From Streptomyces sp. DvalAA-43 (lineage in GTDB: Bacteria > Actinomycetota > Actinomycetes > Streptomycetales > Streptomycetaceae): a stretch of 64,000 bases of DNA. The stretch spans positions 372,001 to 436,000 of the forward strand of contig NZ_FMBW01000071.1 of assembly GCF_900091725.1 (NCBI RefSeq), given 5' to 3'. Below, piece after piece: positions 56,668 through 64,000 of the stretch (its first letter is position 1; every line of letters begins with the position of its first letter). Below the pieces are notes generated by a model. That model was not told where the DNA came from, made no database searches, and saw only the letters and a program-made list of their open reading frames with translations. The translations under genes and the position numbers were made by a program.

Positions 56668-57849
56668 CTACTTGCTCTCCTCGGCGGTGTCTGCGAACGA
56701 TGCCTGGTAGGCGGCGAACTGGGCGCGCTCCTCGTCGACGAGCGGGTTCCCGTCGGCGTAGACGTTGTCGAAGATCGCGATCGGGTCGGGGTCGGGCATC
56801 GCCCGTACCGCCTCGCGCACCCGCTTGCCGAGCGCCTCGCTCTCCTCGTCCAGCGCGGTGAAGAACGCCTCGTCGGCGGCGCCCTCCTTCTCCAGGTACG
56901 CGCGCAGCCGCAGGATCGGGTCCTTGGCCTCCCAGGAGGCCCGCTCCTCGTCGGCCCGGTACTTCGTCGGGTCGTCGGAGGTGGTGTGCGCGCCCATCCG
57001 GTAGGTGAACGCCTCGACGAGGGTGGGCCCCTCACCCCGGCGGGCCCGCTCCAGCGCCGACTTGGTGACGGCCAGGCAGGCCAGTACGTCGTTGCCGTCG
57101 ACCCGGACGCCCGGGAAGCCGAAGCCCTGCGCGCGCTGGTAGAGCGGGACGCGGGTCTGCTTCTCGGTCGGCTCGGAGATCGCCCACTGGTTGTTCTGGC
57201 AGAAGAAGACGACCGGGGCGTTGTAGACCGCGGAGAAGGTGAAGGACTCGGCCACGTCGCCCTGGCTGGAGGCGCCGTCGCCGAAGTACGCGATCACGGC
57301 CGAGTCCGCGCCGTCCTTGGCGACGCCCATGGCGTAACCGGTGGCGTGCAGGGTCTGCGAGCCGATGACGATCGTGTACAGGTGGAAGTTGTTGCTGTTC
57401 GGGTCCCAGCCACCGTGGTTCACGCCGCGGAACATCCCGAGCAGATTGGTCGGGTCGACCCCCCGGCACCAGGCGACGCCGTGCTCCCGGTAGGTCGGGA
57501 AGACGTAGTCGTCGTCGCGCAGGGCCCGGCCGGAGCCGATCTGGGCGGCCTCCTGGCCGAGCAGCGAGGCCCACAGACCCAGCTCGCCCTGGCGCTGGAG
57601 GGCGGTCGCCTCGGCGTCGAAGCGGCGGGTCAGGACCATGTCCCGGTACAGACCGCGCAGCTCGTCCGCGGTCAGGTCGATCGAATAGTCCGGATGCTCC
57701 ACGCGCTCGCCCTCGGGCGTCAGCAGCTGTACGAGCTCGGGCTCGGAACTCTGTGGCGTCTTCGCGGACGTCTTCGCGGTCGTTTTCACGGCGCTGGTCC
57801 GCTTGCTGCTGCGTCGCGGCTTGCGCGCGGCAGTGCTCTCCACGGTCAC
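56668..57849 (-). CDS. bkdA: Branched-chain 2-oxoacid dehydrogenase E1 alpha subunit
   Basis: This 393-residue protein is the E1 alpha subunit. The thiamine-diphosphate motif is GDGASSQGDVAESFTFSAVYN, and the conserved phosphorylation-loop-like region YRMGAHTTSDDPTKY is present. Residues 1-35 are an extra Lys/Thr/Ser-rich tail (KPRRSSKRTSAVKTTAKTS). The GTG start has GGAGGAG eight bases upstream. It heads the bkdABC operon, and its promoter region holds a strong dyad at 58046-58059 that may bind an Lrp-type regulator. Confidence 0.95.
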   Translation of the reverse strand: MTVESTAARKPRRSSKRTSAVKTTAKTSAKTPQSSEPELVQLLTPEGERVEHPDYSIDLTADELRGLYRDMVLTRRFDAEATALQRQGELGLWASLLGQEAAQIGSGRALRDDDYVFPTYREHGVAWCRGVDPTNLLGMFRGVNHGGWDPNSNNFHLYTIVIGSQTLHATGYAMGVAKDGADSAVIAYFGDGASSQGDVAESFTFSAVYNAPVVFFCQNNQWAISEPTEKQTRVPLYQRAQGFGFPGVRVDGNDVLACLAVTKSALERARRGEGPTLVEAFTYRMGAHTTSDDPTKYRADEERASWEAKDPILRLRAYLEKEGAADEAFFTALDEESEALGKRVREAVRAMPDPDPIAIFDNVYADGNPLVDEERAQFAAYQASFADTAEESK

Positions 57850-58172
57850 GTGCGTGCTCCTCCGTCGGTCCGGCCCCCGGGGTCTGCCGGGAAACCAGTG
57901 CGGCTCGCCTGGGTCCGTACCCGTGCACGGGGTGGGTGCCGCTCGGTCCGGGAACAGGCGTGACAGGTGCCCCGGCGAGCCCTGCCAAAAGCACGTTACC
58001 CAGTACGCCGCATAACTGCGAAACCCTATCTGACCTGCGATTTTGCTTGGATTTCCAAGTAAATCGAAAAATTCGGGAACTCTCGCTGGTCACAGCACTG
58101 GCAACAGCCTTGCGGGCCGCCGGAACAACGGCACGTTATCCCGCCGTTCGGCGGCAGGGAAGAGGCGAGTGT
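57850..58172. other. 323-base divergent promoter region of bkdA and the LuxR-type regulator
   Basis: No gene is seen. It contains the bkdA ribosome binding site, an AT-rich island at about 58035-58075 with an inverted repeat, and the leader of the response regulator gene with GGGAAGAGG. It is less GC-rich than its surroundings around the dyad, as promoters usually are. Confidence 0.6.
58046..58059. promoter_or_regulatory. Candidate Lrp/AsnC-type operator of the bkd operon
   Basis: CTTGGATTTCCAAG is a perfect dyad (CTTGGA, two bases, TCCAAG). Flanking TTT at 58042-58044 and AAA at 58061-58063 extend it with one mismatch. Lrp-type activators commonly control branched-chain catabolism, so a BkdR-like protein is plausible, but none is in the window. 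Confidence 0.45.
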
Positions 58173-58847
58173 GTGAGACTGCGTTTTGTGCGCGAACAAG
58201 GAAAAATCACCGTTTTTCTGCTGGACGACCACGAAGTCGTCCGACGCGGAGTCCATGAACTGCTCTCGTCCGAGGACGACATCGAGGTCGTAGGCGAGGC
58301 CGGGACGGCGGCGGACGCGCTGGTCCGTATCCCCGCGACCCGGCCCGATGTGGCGGTGCTCGACGTACGGCTGCCGGACGGGAGCGGGGTGGAGGTCTGC
58401 CGGGAGATCCGCTCCCAGGACGAGAACATCAATTGCCTGATGCTCACCTCGTACGCCGACGACGAGGCGCTCTTCGACGCGATCATGGCGGGTGCGTCGG
58501 GATATGTACTGAAGGCGATCCGGGGCAACGAACTGCTGAGCGCGGTACGTGACGTGGCGGCCGGGAAGTCGCTGCTGGACCCGGTGGCGACCGCCCGGGT
58601 GCTGGAGCGGCTGCGCGACGGGAAGAAAGGCCGGGGCGAGGACAAGCTCGCCAATCTCACCGAACAGGAACGCAAGATCCTCGACCTGATCGGCGAGGGG
58701 CTGACGAACCGGGTGATCGGCGAACGACTGCACCTCGCCGAGAAGACGATCAAGAACTACGTCTCCAGCCTGCTCTCCAAGCTGGGCATGGAGCGGCGTT
58801 CGCAGGCCGCCGCGTACGTGGCCAGGCTCCAGGCGGAGAAGCGCTGA
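58173..58847 (+). CDS. LuxR-type response regulator (DevR/DosR-like)
   Basis: This protein of about 224 residues has a receiver domain with acceptor Asp64 (VAVLDVRLPDGSGVEV) and Lys in LKAIRG, a linker helix and a LuxR-type output domain (LTEQERKILDLIGEGLTNR). It is divergent from bkdA. There is no histidine kinase beside it, so it is an orphan here and its partner must be elsewhere. The GTG at 58173 follows AGAGGCGAG; a second in-frame GTG at 58188 is possible. From memory it is very conserved among streptomycetes at this position. Confidence 0.92.
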   Translation: MRLRFVREQGKITVFLLDDHEVVRRGVHELLSSEDDIEVVGEAGTAADALVRIPATRPDVAVLDVRLPDGSGVEVCREIRSQDENINCLMLTSYADDEALFDAIMAGASGYVLKAIRGNELLSAVRDVAAGKSLLDPVATARVLERLRDGKKGRGEDKLANLTEQERKILDLIGEGLTNRVIGERLHLAEKTIKNYVSSLLSKLGMERRSQAAAYVARLQAEKR

Positions 58848-58988
58848 GCATCTCGCCCCGGGCGGCCGGGGCGACGCGGGGCGGGACCGAAGGGGCCGTG
58901 CGCTCGGTGATCTTCGGGACTTTGGTCCCGGACCAACCGGGGCCGCGGCCTCTTTCCGCCCCCTCCCCGGTGGCGGAGAGTGGAGGCC

Positions 58989-59429
58989 ATGTCCTCCGAG
59001 GAACTCCAGGCGATCGAACTGCTCGCTCGTGTCCGCTACGGCCGGCTGGCGACGAGCATGCGCGCCCTCCCGTTTCTGTCGGTGGCCCGCCATGTCGTGA
59101 TCGACGGCCGCGTGGTCCTGCGGATGCACAGCGGGTTCGGCTACCACACCGCCTGTGACGGAACGGTCGTGGCGTACGGCGCGGACAACTTCGACACCGC
59201 CGGCCCGGGGGGCTCCGGCCCGGAGGGCGACGAGCTGTGGGCCGTGCAGTTCACCGGCACCGCCCAGATCGTGCACCCGGCGCCCGGCCAGCGCGCACTC
59301 TTCGGCGACGGTCCCGCCCGGGTGAACGGGGAGCGCTTCGACCCGGCGTACCTCAGGCTCGAACCGCACTTCGTCTCTGTGCACACTCTGGACTTCAACG
59401 CAAGTCAATCGATCATCAACACAGCGTGA
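58989..59429 (+). CDS. PPOX-class (flavin-reductase fold) protein
   Basis: This 146-residue protein has the pyridoxamine-5'-phosphate oxidase-like split-barrel pattern (LARVRYGRLATSMRALPFLSVARHVVIDGRVVLRM, then DELWAVQFTGTAQIV). The fold binds FMN or F420 in many actinomycete proteins; the cofactor here is unknown. GGAG lies just upstream of the ATG. It ends 15 bases before the phosphotransferase gene, but that gene has its own promoter-like element. Function beyond fold is unclear. Confidence 0.82.
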   Translation: MSSEELQAIELLARVRYGRLATSMRALPFLSVARHVVIDGRVVLRMHSGFGYHTACDGTVVAYGADNFDTAGPGGSGPEGDELWAVQFTGTAQIVHPAPGQRALFGDGPARVNGERFDPAYLRLEPHFVSVHTLDFNASQSIINTA

Positions 59430-59431
59430 TC

Positions 59432-59444
59432 TAACATCTGGTGA
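59432..59444 (+). promoter_or_regulatory. Leaderless-type -10 of the phosphotransferase gene
   Basis: TAACAT at 59432-59437 matches TAnnnT and ends seven bases before the GTG at 59445. There is no Shine-Dalgarno. Confidence 0.45.
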
Positions 59445-60695
59445 GTGCCGCGCTCATTTGTCACCCTTCCGCCCGCTCCGTCGGCCGGTGAGGTGTTGTT
59501 CCCGAACCTGCCCGCTCCGCCCGTGTCCCCGGTGGACCGGCTGCCGCTCCCGTCCGTGTCCCGGGTGGCCCGGTCGCCACTCCCGTACGTGCCACGGCCG
59601 CCCGTGCCCCCGGTGAACGAGGTGCTGCGCCGCTATCCGGACGCCGGTGAGCCCCTCAGCTGCAAGCCCATCACCAAGGGCCTGCTCAACCACGGCTACC
59701 GCGTCTCCACCACCCGCGGCTCCTACTTCCTCAAGCACCACCTCGACGACTCCACCGGCGACCGCGCCACGATCGTCCGCCAGCACCGCGCCACCCAGCG
59801 GCTCCAGTCGCTGGGCGTGCCCGTCGCCCCGCCCGTCCAGGACACCGAGGGCGACACGGTCACCGAGATCGGCGGCCGGTGCTACGCCCTGCACCCGTGG
59901 GTGGACGGGCTGCACCGGGCGGGCGCCCAGCTCAGCACCGACCAGTCGGAGCGGCTCGGGGCGCTGCTCGGGGCCGTGCACACCGGGCTGGAGCTGGTCA
60001 TGGGGGCGGGCACGGGGCTCGTGCAGCGGACCGGTGGATCTGTCGGATCCGGTGGATCCGTCCGGGCCGTCGAGTCCGGTGGATCTGTCGGGTCCGTCGG
60101 GTCCGTCGAGTCCGTCGGGCACCGGAGCCCCGACCCCGCCGACACCTTCGCGCTGATCGACGACCTGCTGGCGGTCGCGCGCCGACGCCATTCCCGGGAC
60201 GCCTTCGACGAGTTGGCCGAGCACCGCCTCCTGGAGCGGCGCACCCTGCTGGAACGGCACGCCGACCGCAGGCCGCCCACCCCCGGCGCCCCGGCCACCG
60301 GCTGGGTGCACGGCGACTTCCACCCGCTGAACGTCCTGTACCGGGGCGACGACCCGGTCGCGATCCTCGACTGGGACCGGCTGGGGGTCCAGCCGCGGGC
60401 GGAGGAGGCGGTACGGGCCGCGGCGATCTTCTTCGTACTGCCGGCCGGGAAGCTGGAGCTGGAGAAGGTCCGGGCGTACGCGCGGGCCTACCGGCGGGCG
60501 GCCGGGGCGAGCGCGGCGGAGCTGGCGGCCGCGGTGCACCGGGTGTGGTGGGAGCGGCTCAACGACTTCTGGATACTGCGGTGGCGGTACTGCCTGGACG
60601 ACCGGAGGGCCGACCCGCAGTTCCCTGCGGTGTCGGCCCTGGCGGTCTGGTGGACGCGCGAGTACGAGGCGGTGTGCGAAGCGTTCACGGGGTGA
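59445..60695 (+). CDS. Aminoglycoside-phosphotransferase-fold kinase
   Basis: This 416-residue protein has the APH/choline kinase catalytic motif GWVHGDFHPLNVLY at about 285-298 and the metal-binding AILDWDRLGVQPRAEE at 306-321. Residues 1-60 are a Pro/Val-rich extension with repeats (PPVSPVDRLPLPSV, then RPPVPPV). Between the two halves of the fold, residues about 195-228 are a Gly/Ser/Val low-complexity insert. It could phosphorylate a small-molecule hydroxyl, such as an amino alcohol or antibiotic; the substrate is unknown. Start GTG 59445 is supported by -10 spacing. Confidence 0.85.
   Translation: MPRSFVTLPPAPSAGEVLFPNLPAPPVSPVDRLPLPSVSRVARSPLPYVPRPPVPPVNEVLRRYPDAGEPLSCKPITKGLLNHGYRVSTTRGSYFLKHHLDDSTGDRATIVRQHRATQRLQSLGVPVAPPVQDTEGDTVTEIGGRCYALHPWVDGLHRAGAQLSTDQSERLGALLGAVHTGLELVMGAGTGLVQRTGGSVGSGGSVRAVESGGSVGSVGSVESVGHRSPDPADTFALIDDLLAVARRRHSRDAFDELAEHRLLERRTLLERHADRRPPTPGAPATGWVHGDFHPLNVLYRGDDPVAILDWDRLGVQPRAEEAVRAAAIFFVLPAGKLELEKVRAYARAYRRAAGASAAELAAAVHRVWWERLNDFWILRWRYCLDDRRADPQFPAVSALAVWWTREYEAVCEAFTG
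60030..60120. repeat. Gly/Ser/Val-encoding low-complexity repeat
   Basis: The stretch encodes GGSVGSGGSVRAVESGG and GSVGSVGSVESVG, built from degenerate units such as TCCGTCGGG. It is an in-frame insert within the kinase fold. Confidence 0.7.
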
Positions 60696-60717
60696 CCGGC
60701 CCATGGACGGCCGGGCC

Positions 60718-60779
60718 GGTGGCCCGGTCGTCGCCGGGTCGGTGGCCCGGTCGTCGCCGGGTCGGTGGCCCGGTCGTCG
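60718..60779. repeat. 2.7 copies of a 23-bp tandem repeat
   Basis: Identical 23-base units at 60718-60740 and 60741-60763 and a partial third at 60764-60779 lie in the gap between the phosphotransferase stop and the convergent kinase stop. The unit core is GGCCCGGTCGTCGCCGGGTC. Confidence 0.85.
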
Positions 60780-60792
60780 GCCGTCGGTCAGG

Positions 60793-62424
60793 TCAGGGCG
60801 TGGTGCCCGTACCGGGCCCGGCCGCCGCGGATGTACCGGTGGTGGCGCCGCTGCCGCCCTCGGTCCCCGTGCTGCCGCCCTCCGTGCCCGTGCTGCCGCC
60901 CTCCGTACCGGTGCCGCCGGTGTCCGTGGTGCCGCCGGTGTCCGTGCCCGTGCTGCCGCCGTCCGTACCGGTGCCGCCGGTGTCCGTGGTGCCGCCGGTG
61001 TCCGTGCCCGTGCTGCCGTTGGCCGGGGAGGACGGTTCCTTCGACGGTGGTACGGAGGGCTGGCTCGGGGTGGTCGACGGGGAGTAGCTCCGCCTCGGCG
61101 TCGTGTCCTGCTGGTTGCCGGTGGAGTTCTCCGGTGTCTGGGTGTCCTCGCTCTCCTCGTCCTTCGGCCCGGACGAGCTCTTCTTCGGGGACGGCGAACT
61201 GGAGGTCTTGTCGGGCTTCTTCTCGTGGGTCGAGCCGGTGTCGTTCGCGGCGCTGACCGCGATGGCGACGCCCGCCCCGATCGCGATCAGCGCGAGCACG
61301 ACGAACAGCAACAGCTTGCCGCGGCCGCCACCGCCCTGGTGCCCGCCTTCGTAACCGCCGTCGTCGGGGTTCATCGGCGGCAGGATCGGGCCCTGCGAGG
61401 TGTCCCCGTGGTGCGGGTGCCCCATCGCCATCGTGCTCCCGGCCATGCCCATGGCCGAGGTGTGCCCGCCCTCGTGCATCGTGACCGGGCCGGTGTTCCA
61501 CGTACCCGTGTGGCCGCCCTGGACCTGGAGCATCTGAAGGCTGTACTGGACCAGGCCGCGCATCTCCTCGGCGCTCTGGAACCGGTCGTCCGGGTCCTTC
61601 GCGAGCGAGCGCATGACCAGCCCGTCCAGCTCCGGCGGCACCGCGCCCAGGACCTCGGACGGCGGGACCGGAATGTCCTGGACGTGCTGATACACCACCG
61701 ACAGCGGGGTCTCGCCGGTGAACGGAGGCCGCAGCGCCAGGAGTTCGTAGAGCAGGCAGCCGGTGGCGTAGAGGTCGGATCGGTGGTCGACGGCCTTGCC
61801 CAGCGCCTGCTCGGGGGAGAGGTACTGCGGCGTGCCCATGACCATGCCGGTCTGGGTCATCGTCGACTGCGCGCCGTGCAGCGCACGGGCGATGCCGAAG
61901 TCCATCACCTTGACGGCACCGGAATTGGTGATGATCACATTGGCTGGCTTGATGTCGCGGTGCACGATGCCGTGCTGGTGCGAGTACGCGAGTGCTTCGA
62001 GCACGCCGGAGACGATGATCAGCGCCTGCTCGGGCGGCGGGGGCTCGGCGCTGATCAGCAGATCACGGATGGTGCGGCCCTCGACCAGCTCCATCACGAT
62101 GTAGGGGACGGTCGCCCCGCCCACGACGTCCTCGCCGGAGTCGTACACGGCGACGATCGCGTGGTGGTTGAGTCCGGCGACCGACTGTGCCTCGCGCGTG
62201 AACCGGGCCTTGGAGACCGGGTCCTCGGCGAGATCGGAGCGCAGGAGCTTCACGGCGACCGTGCGTCCGAGCCTGACGTCCTCGGCCGCGAACACCTCGG
62301 CCATGCCGCCTCTGCCGAGGCGGTGGGTCATCCGGTAACGTCCGTCACCGACGACACCGCCGATGCCCCAGGAGTCGGTGCCATCCGAAACTCCGCCGCC
62401 GTTTGCTTCGGAATCGGGTGCCAT
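60793..62424 (-). CDS. Membrane Ser/Thr protein kinase with repetitive extracellular tail
   Basis: This 543-residue protein has a Hanks-type kinase domain (residues about 30-295; GRGGMAEVF loop, Lys59 in VAVKLL, HRDIKPANV with Asp157, DFGIA with Asp176, GTPQYLSPEQ), a His/Met/Gly-rich linker, one membrane helix (about 370-392) and an outer tail of Ser/Thr/Pro/Gly with repeats like STGTDTGGTTDTGGTG. There are no PASTA domains. GAGG lies before the ATG at 62424. It is divergent from a second kinase gene, and both share the MVxGTPQYLSPEQALG activation segment. Confidence 0.93.
   Translation of the reverse strand: MAPDSEANGGGVSDGTDSWGIGGVVGDGRYRMTHRLGRGGMAEVFAAEDVRLGRTVAVKLLRSDLAEDPVSKARFTREAQSVAGLNHHAIVAVYDSGEDVVGGATVPYIVMELVEGRTIRDLLISAEPPPPEQALIIVSGVLEALAYSHQHGIVHRDIKPANVIITNSGAVKVMDFGIARALHGAQSTMTQTGMVMGTPQYLSPEQALGKAVDHRSDLYATGCLLYELLALRPPFTGETPLSVVYQHVQDIPVPPSEVLGAVPPELDGLVMRSLAKDPDDRFQSAEEMRGLVQYSLQMLQVQGGHTGTWNTGPVTMHEGGHTSAMGMAGSTMAMGHPHHGDTSQGPILPPMNPDDGGYEGGHQGGGGRGKLLLFVVLALIAIGAGVAIAVSAANDTGSTHEKKPDKTSSSPSPKKSSSGPKDEESEDTQTPENSTGNQQDTTPRRSYSPSTTPSQPSVPPSKEPSSPANGSTGTDTGGTTDTGGTGTDGGSTGTDTGGTTDTGGTGTEGGSTGTEGGSTGTEGGSGATTGTSAAAGPGTGTTP
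60901..61020. repeat. 60-bp tandem repeat in the kinase tail
   Basis: Two 60-base copies (60901-60960 and 60961-61020) differ at only a few positions. They encode two 20-residue units of the Gly/Thr/Asp-rich tail. Shorter degenerate copies continue on either side. Confidence 0.9.
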
Positions 62425-62637
62425 CAGTCCTCGCCGTCGTATCTGTCCGCGCGTCCGCGGGTCCTCACGGTGTCTAGCTGCATTGCCACGCCACGCTACA
62501 GCCTCTGTCGGACACCCCGTTTCCGAGAGGGACCGGTCATCCGACCGCCCGGCGCGCCGTCCAGGCAAATTTCATGCGGTTCCTGTAACGCTTCCGAGAC
62601 GCTTCTTGTGCGTACGGTCACGGAACGGGCACCTGGC

Positions 62638-62665
62638 TTGACGTGTCGTACCCCTCGGGCAGACT
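62638..62665 (+). promoter_or_regulatory. Candidate sigma-70-type promoter of the second kinase gene
   Basis: TTGACG at 62638-62643 and CAGACT at 62660-62665 are separated by 16 bases, a good match to vegetative promoters, and precede the kinase ATG at 62719 with a GGGGGA ribosome binding site between. Confidence 0.55.
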
Positions 62666-62718
62666 TGGCGCGTCACAGGGATCATCGCGTGAGTCGCGCG
62701 CCGAGGGGGAAGCTAGTC

Positions 62719-64000
62719 ATGAGCCAGGACGGCGCACACGGCGCACAGGGTCGCTACGCGGGCGGTTCGGTCGCCGGCGGGCGCTACCAGCTTCGCGACC
62801 TGCTCGGCGAGGGCGGGATGGCATCCGTATACCTGGCGTACGACACCGCTCTTGATCGTCAAGTCGCAATCAAGACACTCCACACCGAGCTGGGCCGCGA
62901 GCAGTCCTTCCGCGAGCGCTTCCGCCGCGAGGCGCAGGCCGTGGCCAAATTGCAGCACACCAACATCGTCTCGGTCTTCGACACCGGCGAGGACGAGCTC
63001 GGCGGCGCGCTGATGCCGTACATCGTCATGGAGTACGTGGAGGGGCAGCCGCTCGGCTCCGTGCTCCAGGCGGACATCCAGAGCTACGGCGCGATGCCGG
63101 CCGACCGGGCGCTGAAGGTGACGTCCGACGTGCTGGCCGCGCTGGACACCAGCCACGAGATGGGCCTGGTCCACCGCGACATCAAGCCCGGCAACGTGAT
63201 GATGACCAAGCGCGGTGTCGTGAAGGTCATGGACTTCGGCATCGCCCGCGCCATGCAGTCGGGCGTCACGTCGATGACGCAGACCGGCATGGTCGTCGGC
63301 ACCCCGCAGTACCTCTCCCCCGAGCAGGCCCTGGGCCGCGGCGTGGACGCCCGCTCCGACCTGTACTCGGTCGGCATCATGCTGTTCCAGCTGCTGACCG
63401 GGCGGATCCCCTTCGACGCGGACTCCCCGCTGGCCATCGCGTACGCGCACGTCCAGGAGGAGCCGGTCGCGCCCTCCACCATCAACCGGTCGGTCACCCC
63501 GGCGATGGACGCGCTGGTCGCCCGCGCACTGAAGAAGAACCCGAACGAACGCTTCCCGAGCGCGGCGGCGATGCAGGACGAGATCGCCCGCGTGCTGGCC
63601 GCGAGCGGGTCCACCGGCGCACCGGTGATCATCGCGGGCGGCGGCGCCCCGACGAACAGCGGCTCGGGCGTCGGCTCGGCGGTCTTCCCGCCGGTCGACC
63701 AGTCCGGCGGGATGCCCCAGAGCGTCCAGACGCCGTACCAGCCGGGCCCGTACCAGTCGGGCCCGTACGGCCCGGCGACCCCGGCCCCCGCGCCTTCGTA
63801 CGGCTACCCGCAGTCGGCCCCGGCGTACCAGAGCCAGGCCCCGGTGCCGCACCAGACCCCGCCGCCCTACGCGCTCTCGCCGCAGACCCAGACGCAGTCG
63901 CACTCCGGCTCGGGTGGGGGCGGCGGCTCGAAGCGGAACATGCCGGTGATCGTGGGCTCGATCGTGGTCGCGCTGATAGCGATCGGCGGGCTGATCACGG
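62719..64000 (+). CDS. Ser/Thr protein kinase, 3' end beyond the window
   Basis: The visible 427 codons encode a Hanks-type kinase: GEGGMASVY loop, Lys52 in VAIKTL, HRDIKPGNV with Asp154, DFGIA with Asp172, then a Pro/Gln/Tyr-rich linker (YQPGPYQSGPYGPATPAPAP) and the start of a membrane helix (VIVGSIVVALIAIGG). The reading frame is open at the last base, so the extracellular part and C-terminus are missing. The ATG follows GGGGGA. It is divergent from the other kinase gene, with 294 bases between; the two are clearly paralogous. Whether PASTA domains follow cannot be seen. Confidence 0.94.
   Translation, partial: MSQDGAHGAQGRYAGGSVAGGRYQLRDLLGEGGMASVYLAYDTALDRQVAIKTLHTELGREQSFRERFRREAQAVAKLQHTNIVSVFDTGEDELGGALMPYIVMEYVEGQPLGSVLQADIQSYGAMPADRALKVTSDVLAALDTSHEMGLVHRDIKPGNVMMTKRGVVKVMDFGIARAMQSGVTSMTQTGMVVGTPQYLSPEQALGRGVDARSDLYSVGIMLFQLLTGRIPFDADSPLAIAYAHVQEEPVAPSTINRSVTPAMDALVARALKKNPNERFPSAAAMQDEIARVLAASGSTGAPVIIAGGGAPTNSGSGVGSAVFPPVDQSGGMPQSVQTPYQPGPYQSGPYGPATPAPAPSYGYPQSAPAYQSQAPVPHQTPPPYALSPQTQTQSHSGSGGGGGSKRNMPVIVGSIVVALIAIGGLIT

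Noticed and set aside
54259..57849. Pyruvate dehydrogenase instead of a branched-chain complex
   Set aside because: Separate E1 alpha and beta genes with an E2 in this order and the neighbouring genes match bkdABC; actinomycete pyruvate dehydrogenase uses a single-chain AceE-type E1.
60718..61020. CRISPR-like array
   Set aside because: The repeats are directly adjacent with no unique spacers, and the 60-bp units are in-frame coding repeats. No cas genes are present.
1..64000. tRNA, rRNA or riboswitch genes
   Set aside because: No T-loop/acceptor patterns, rRNA stretches or recognisable aptamer cores were found by eye; a covariance-model search would be needed to exclude small RNAs.

Overview
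This window looks like a chromosomal segment of a Streptomyces species or a close relative. Base composition is very GC-rich, codon third positions are almost always G or C, GTG and TTG starts are common, and several genes are actinomycete-specific (DUF397 with an XRE regulator, a SARP/AfsR-type regulator, a mycothiol-dependent isomerase-like protein, DUF6126, DUF2630 and DUF6458). The order metG ... aspS ... acyl-CoA dehydrogenase ... M18 aminopeptidase ... DD-carboxypeptidase ... bkdABC ... two Ser/Thr kinases matches, from memory, the S. coelicolor region around SCO3792-SCO3821, on the flank of oriC. A perfect ParB-binding parS site at 45505-45518 and a one-mismatch parS-like site at 27797-27810 fit that location. 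No rRNA, tRNA, CRISPR array, phage or plasmid genes were seen.

Layout. 1-4.5 kb: a NarL-type two-component pair, an exported serine hydrolase, a SpoU-type RNA methyltransferase and a 44-residue DUF6126 protein. 4.6-6.4 kb: a flavin-dependent luciferase-like monooxygenase with its FMN reductase partner. 6.5-13.7 kb: a universal stress protein, a MerR-PP2C fusion, two membrane proteins, a zinc-less quinone-reductase-like enzyme, a FUSC-type transporter and an S4 RNA-binding protein. 13.7-14.5 kb: a decayed IS200/IS605-type element with an internally deleted tnpB. 14.9-18.2 kb: a VWA-domain protein overlapping tail-to-tail with an OmpR-type two-component system. 18.3-21 kb: metG and an L,D-transpeptidase lipoprotein. 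21.2-27.7 kb: two divergent operons, RR-HK-lipoprotein on the minus strand and lipoprotein-adaptor-ATPase-permease on the plus strand, which look like one sensing and efflux module. 27.8-36.8 kb: aspS, a PAS-GAF-PP2C-HATPase phosphatase, an AI-2E-family permease, a pirin, an SseB-like protein and an acyl-CoA dehydrogenase. 36.9-45.5 kb: a frameshifted Uma2 nuclease gene, a lipoprotein, the M18 aminopeptidase, a SARP regulator, an NHL-thioredoxin protein and a LURP-one-like protein. 45.5-54.3 kb: a nitrilase-family hydrolase, a mycothiol-dependent enzyme, an MFS/GntR pair, a DD-carboxypeptidase, small enzymes and an XRE/DUF397 pair. 54.2-57.9 kb: the branched-chain 2-oxoacid dehydrogenase operon bkdA-bkdB-bkdC. 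58-64 kb: a LuxR-type response regulator, a PPOX-fold protein, a phosphotransferase and two divergent Ser/Thr kinases, the second cut by the window end.

The most unusual signals are small-scale. Five genes (ends at 9795, 26558, 38285, 45471 and 47328) carry short tandem duplications of their own 3' ends; four of the five repeat the stop codon and the fifth repeats the next gene's ribosome binding site and start. Eight genes have a -10-like hexamer six or seven bases before the start codon and no Shine-Dalgarno, as in leaderless mRNAs; one (SnoaL-like, 52018) combines this with a 19-base MerR/SoxR-type promoter spacer and an inverted repeat. A possible leaderless 16-codon Trp-rich upstream ORF overlaps the start of the efflux operon by ATGA. 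All functional statements rest on motif recognition by eye; no alignments or database searches were run.
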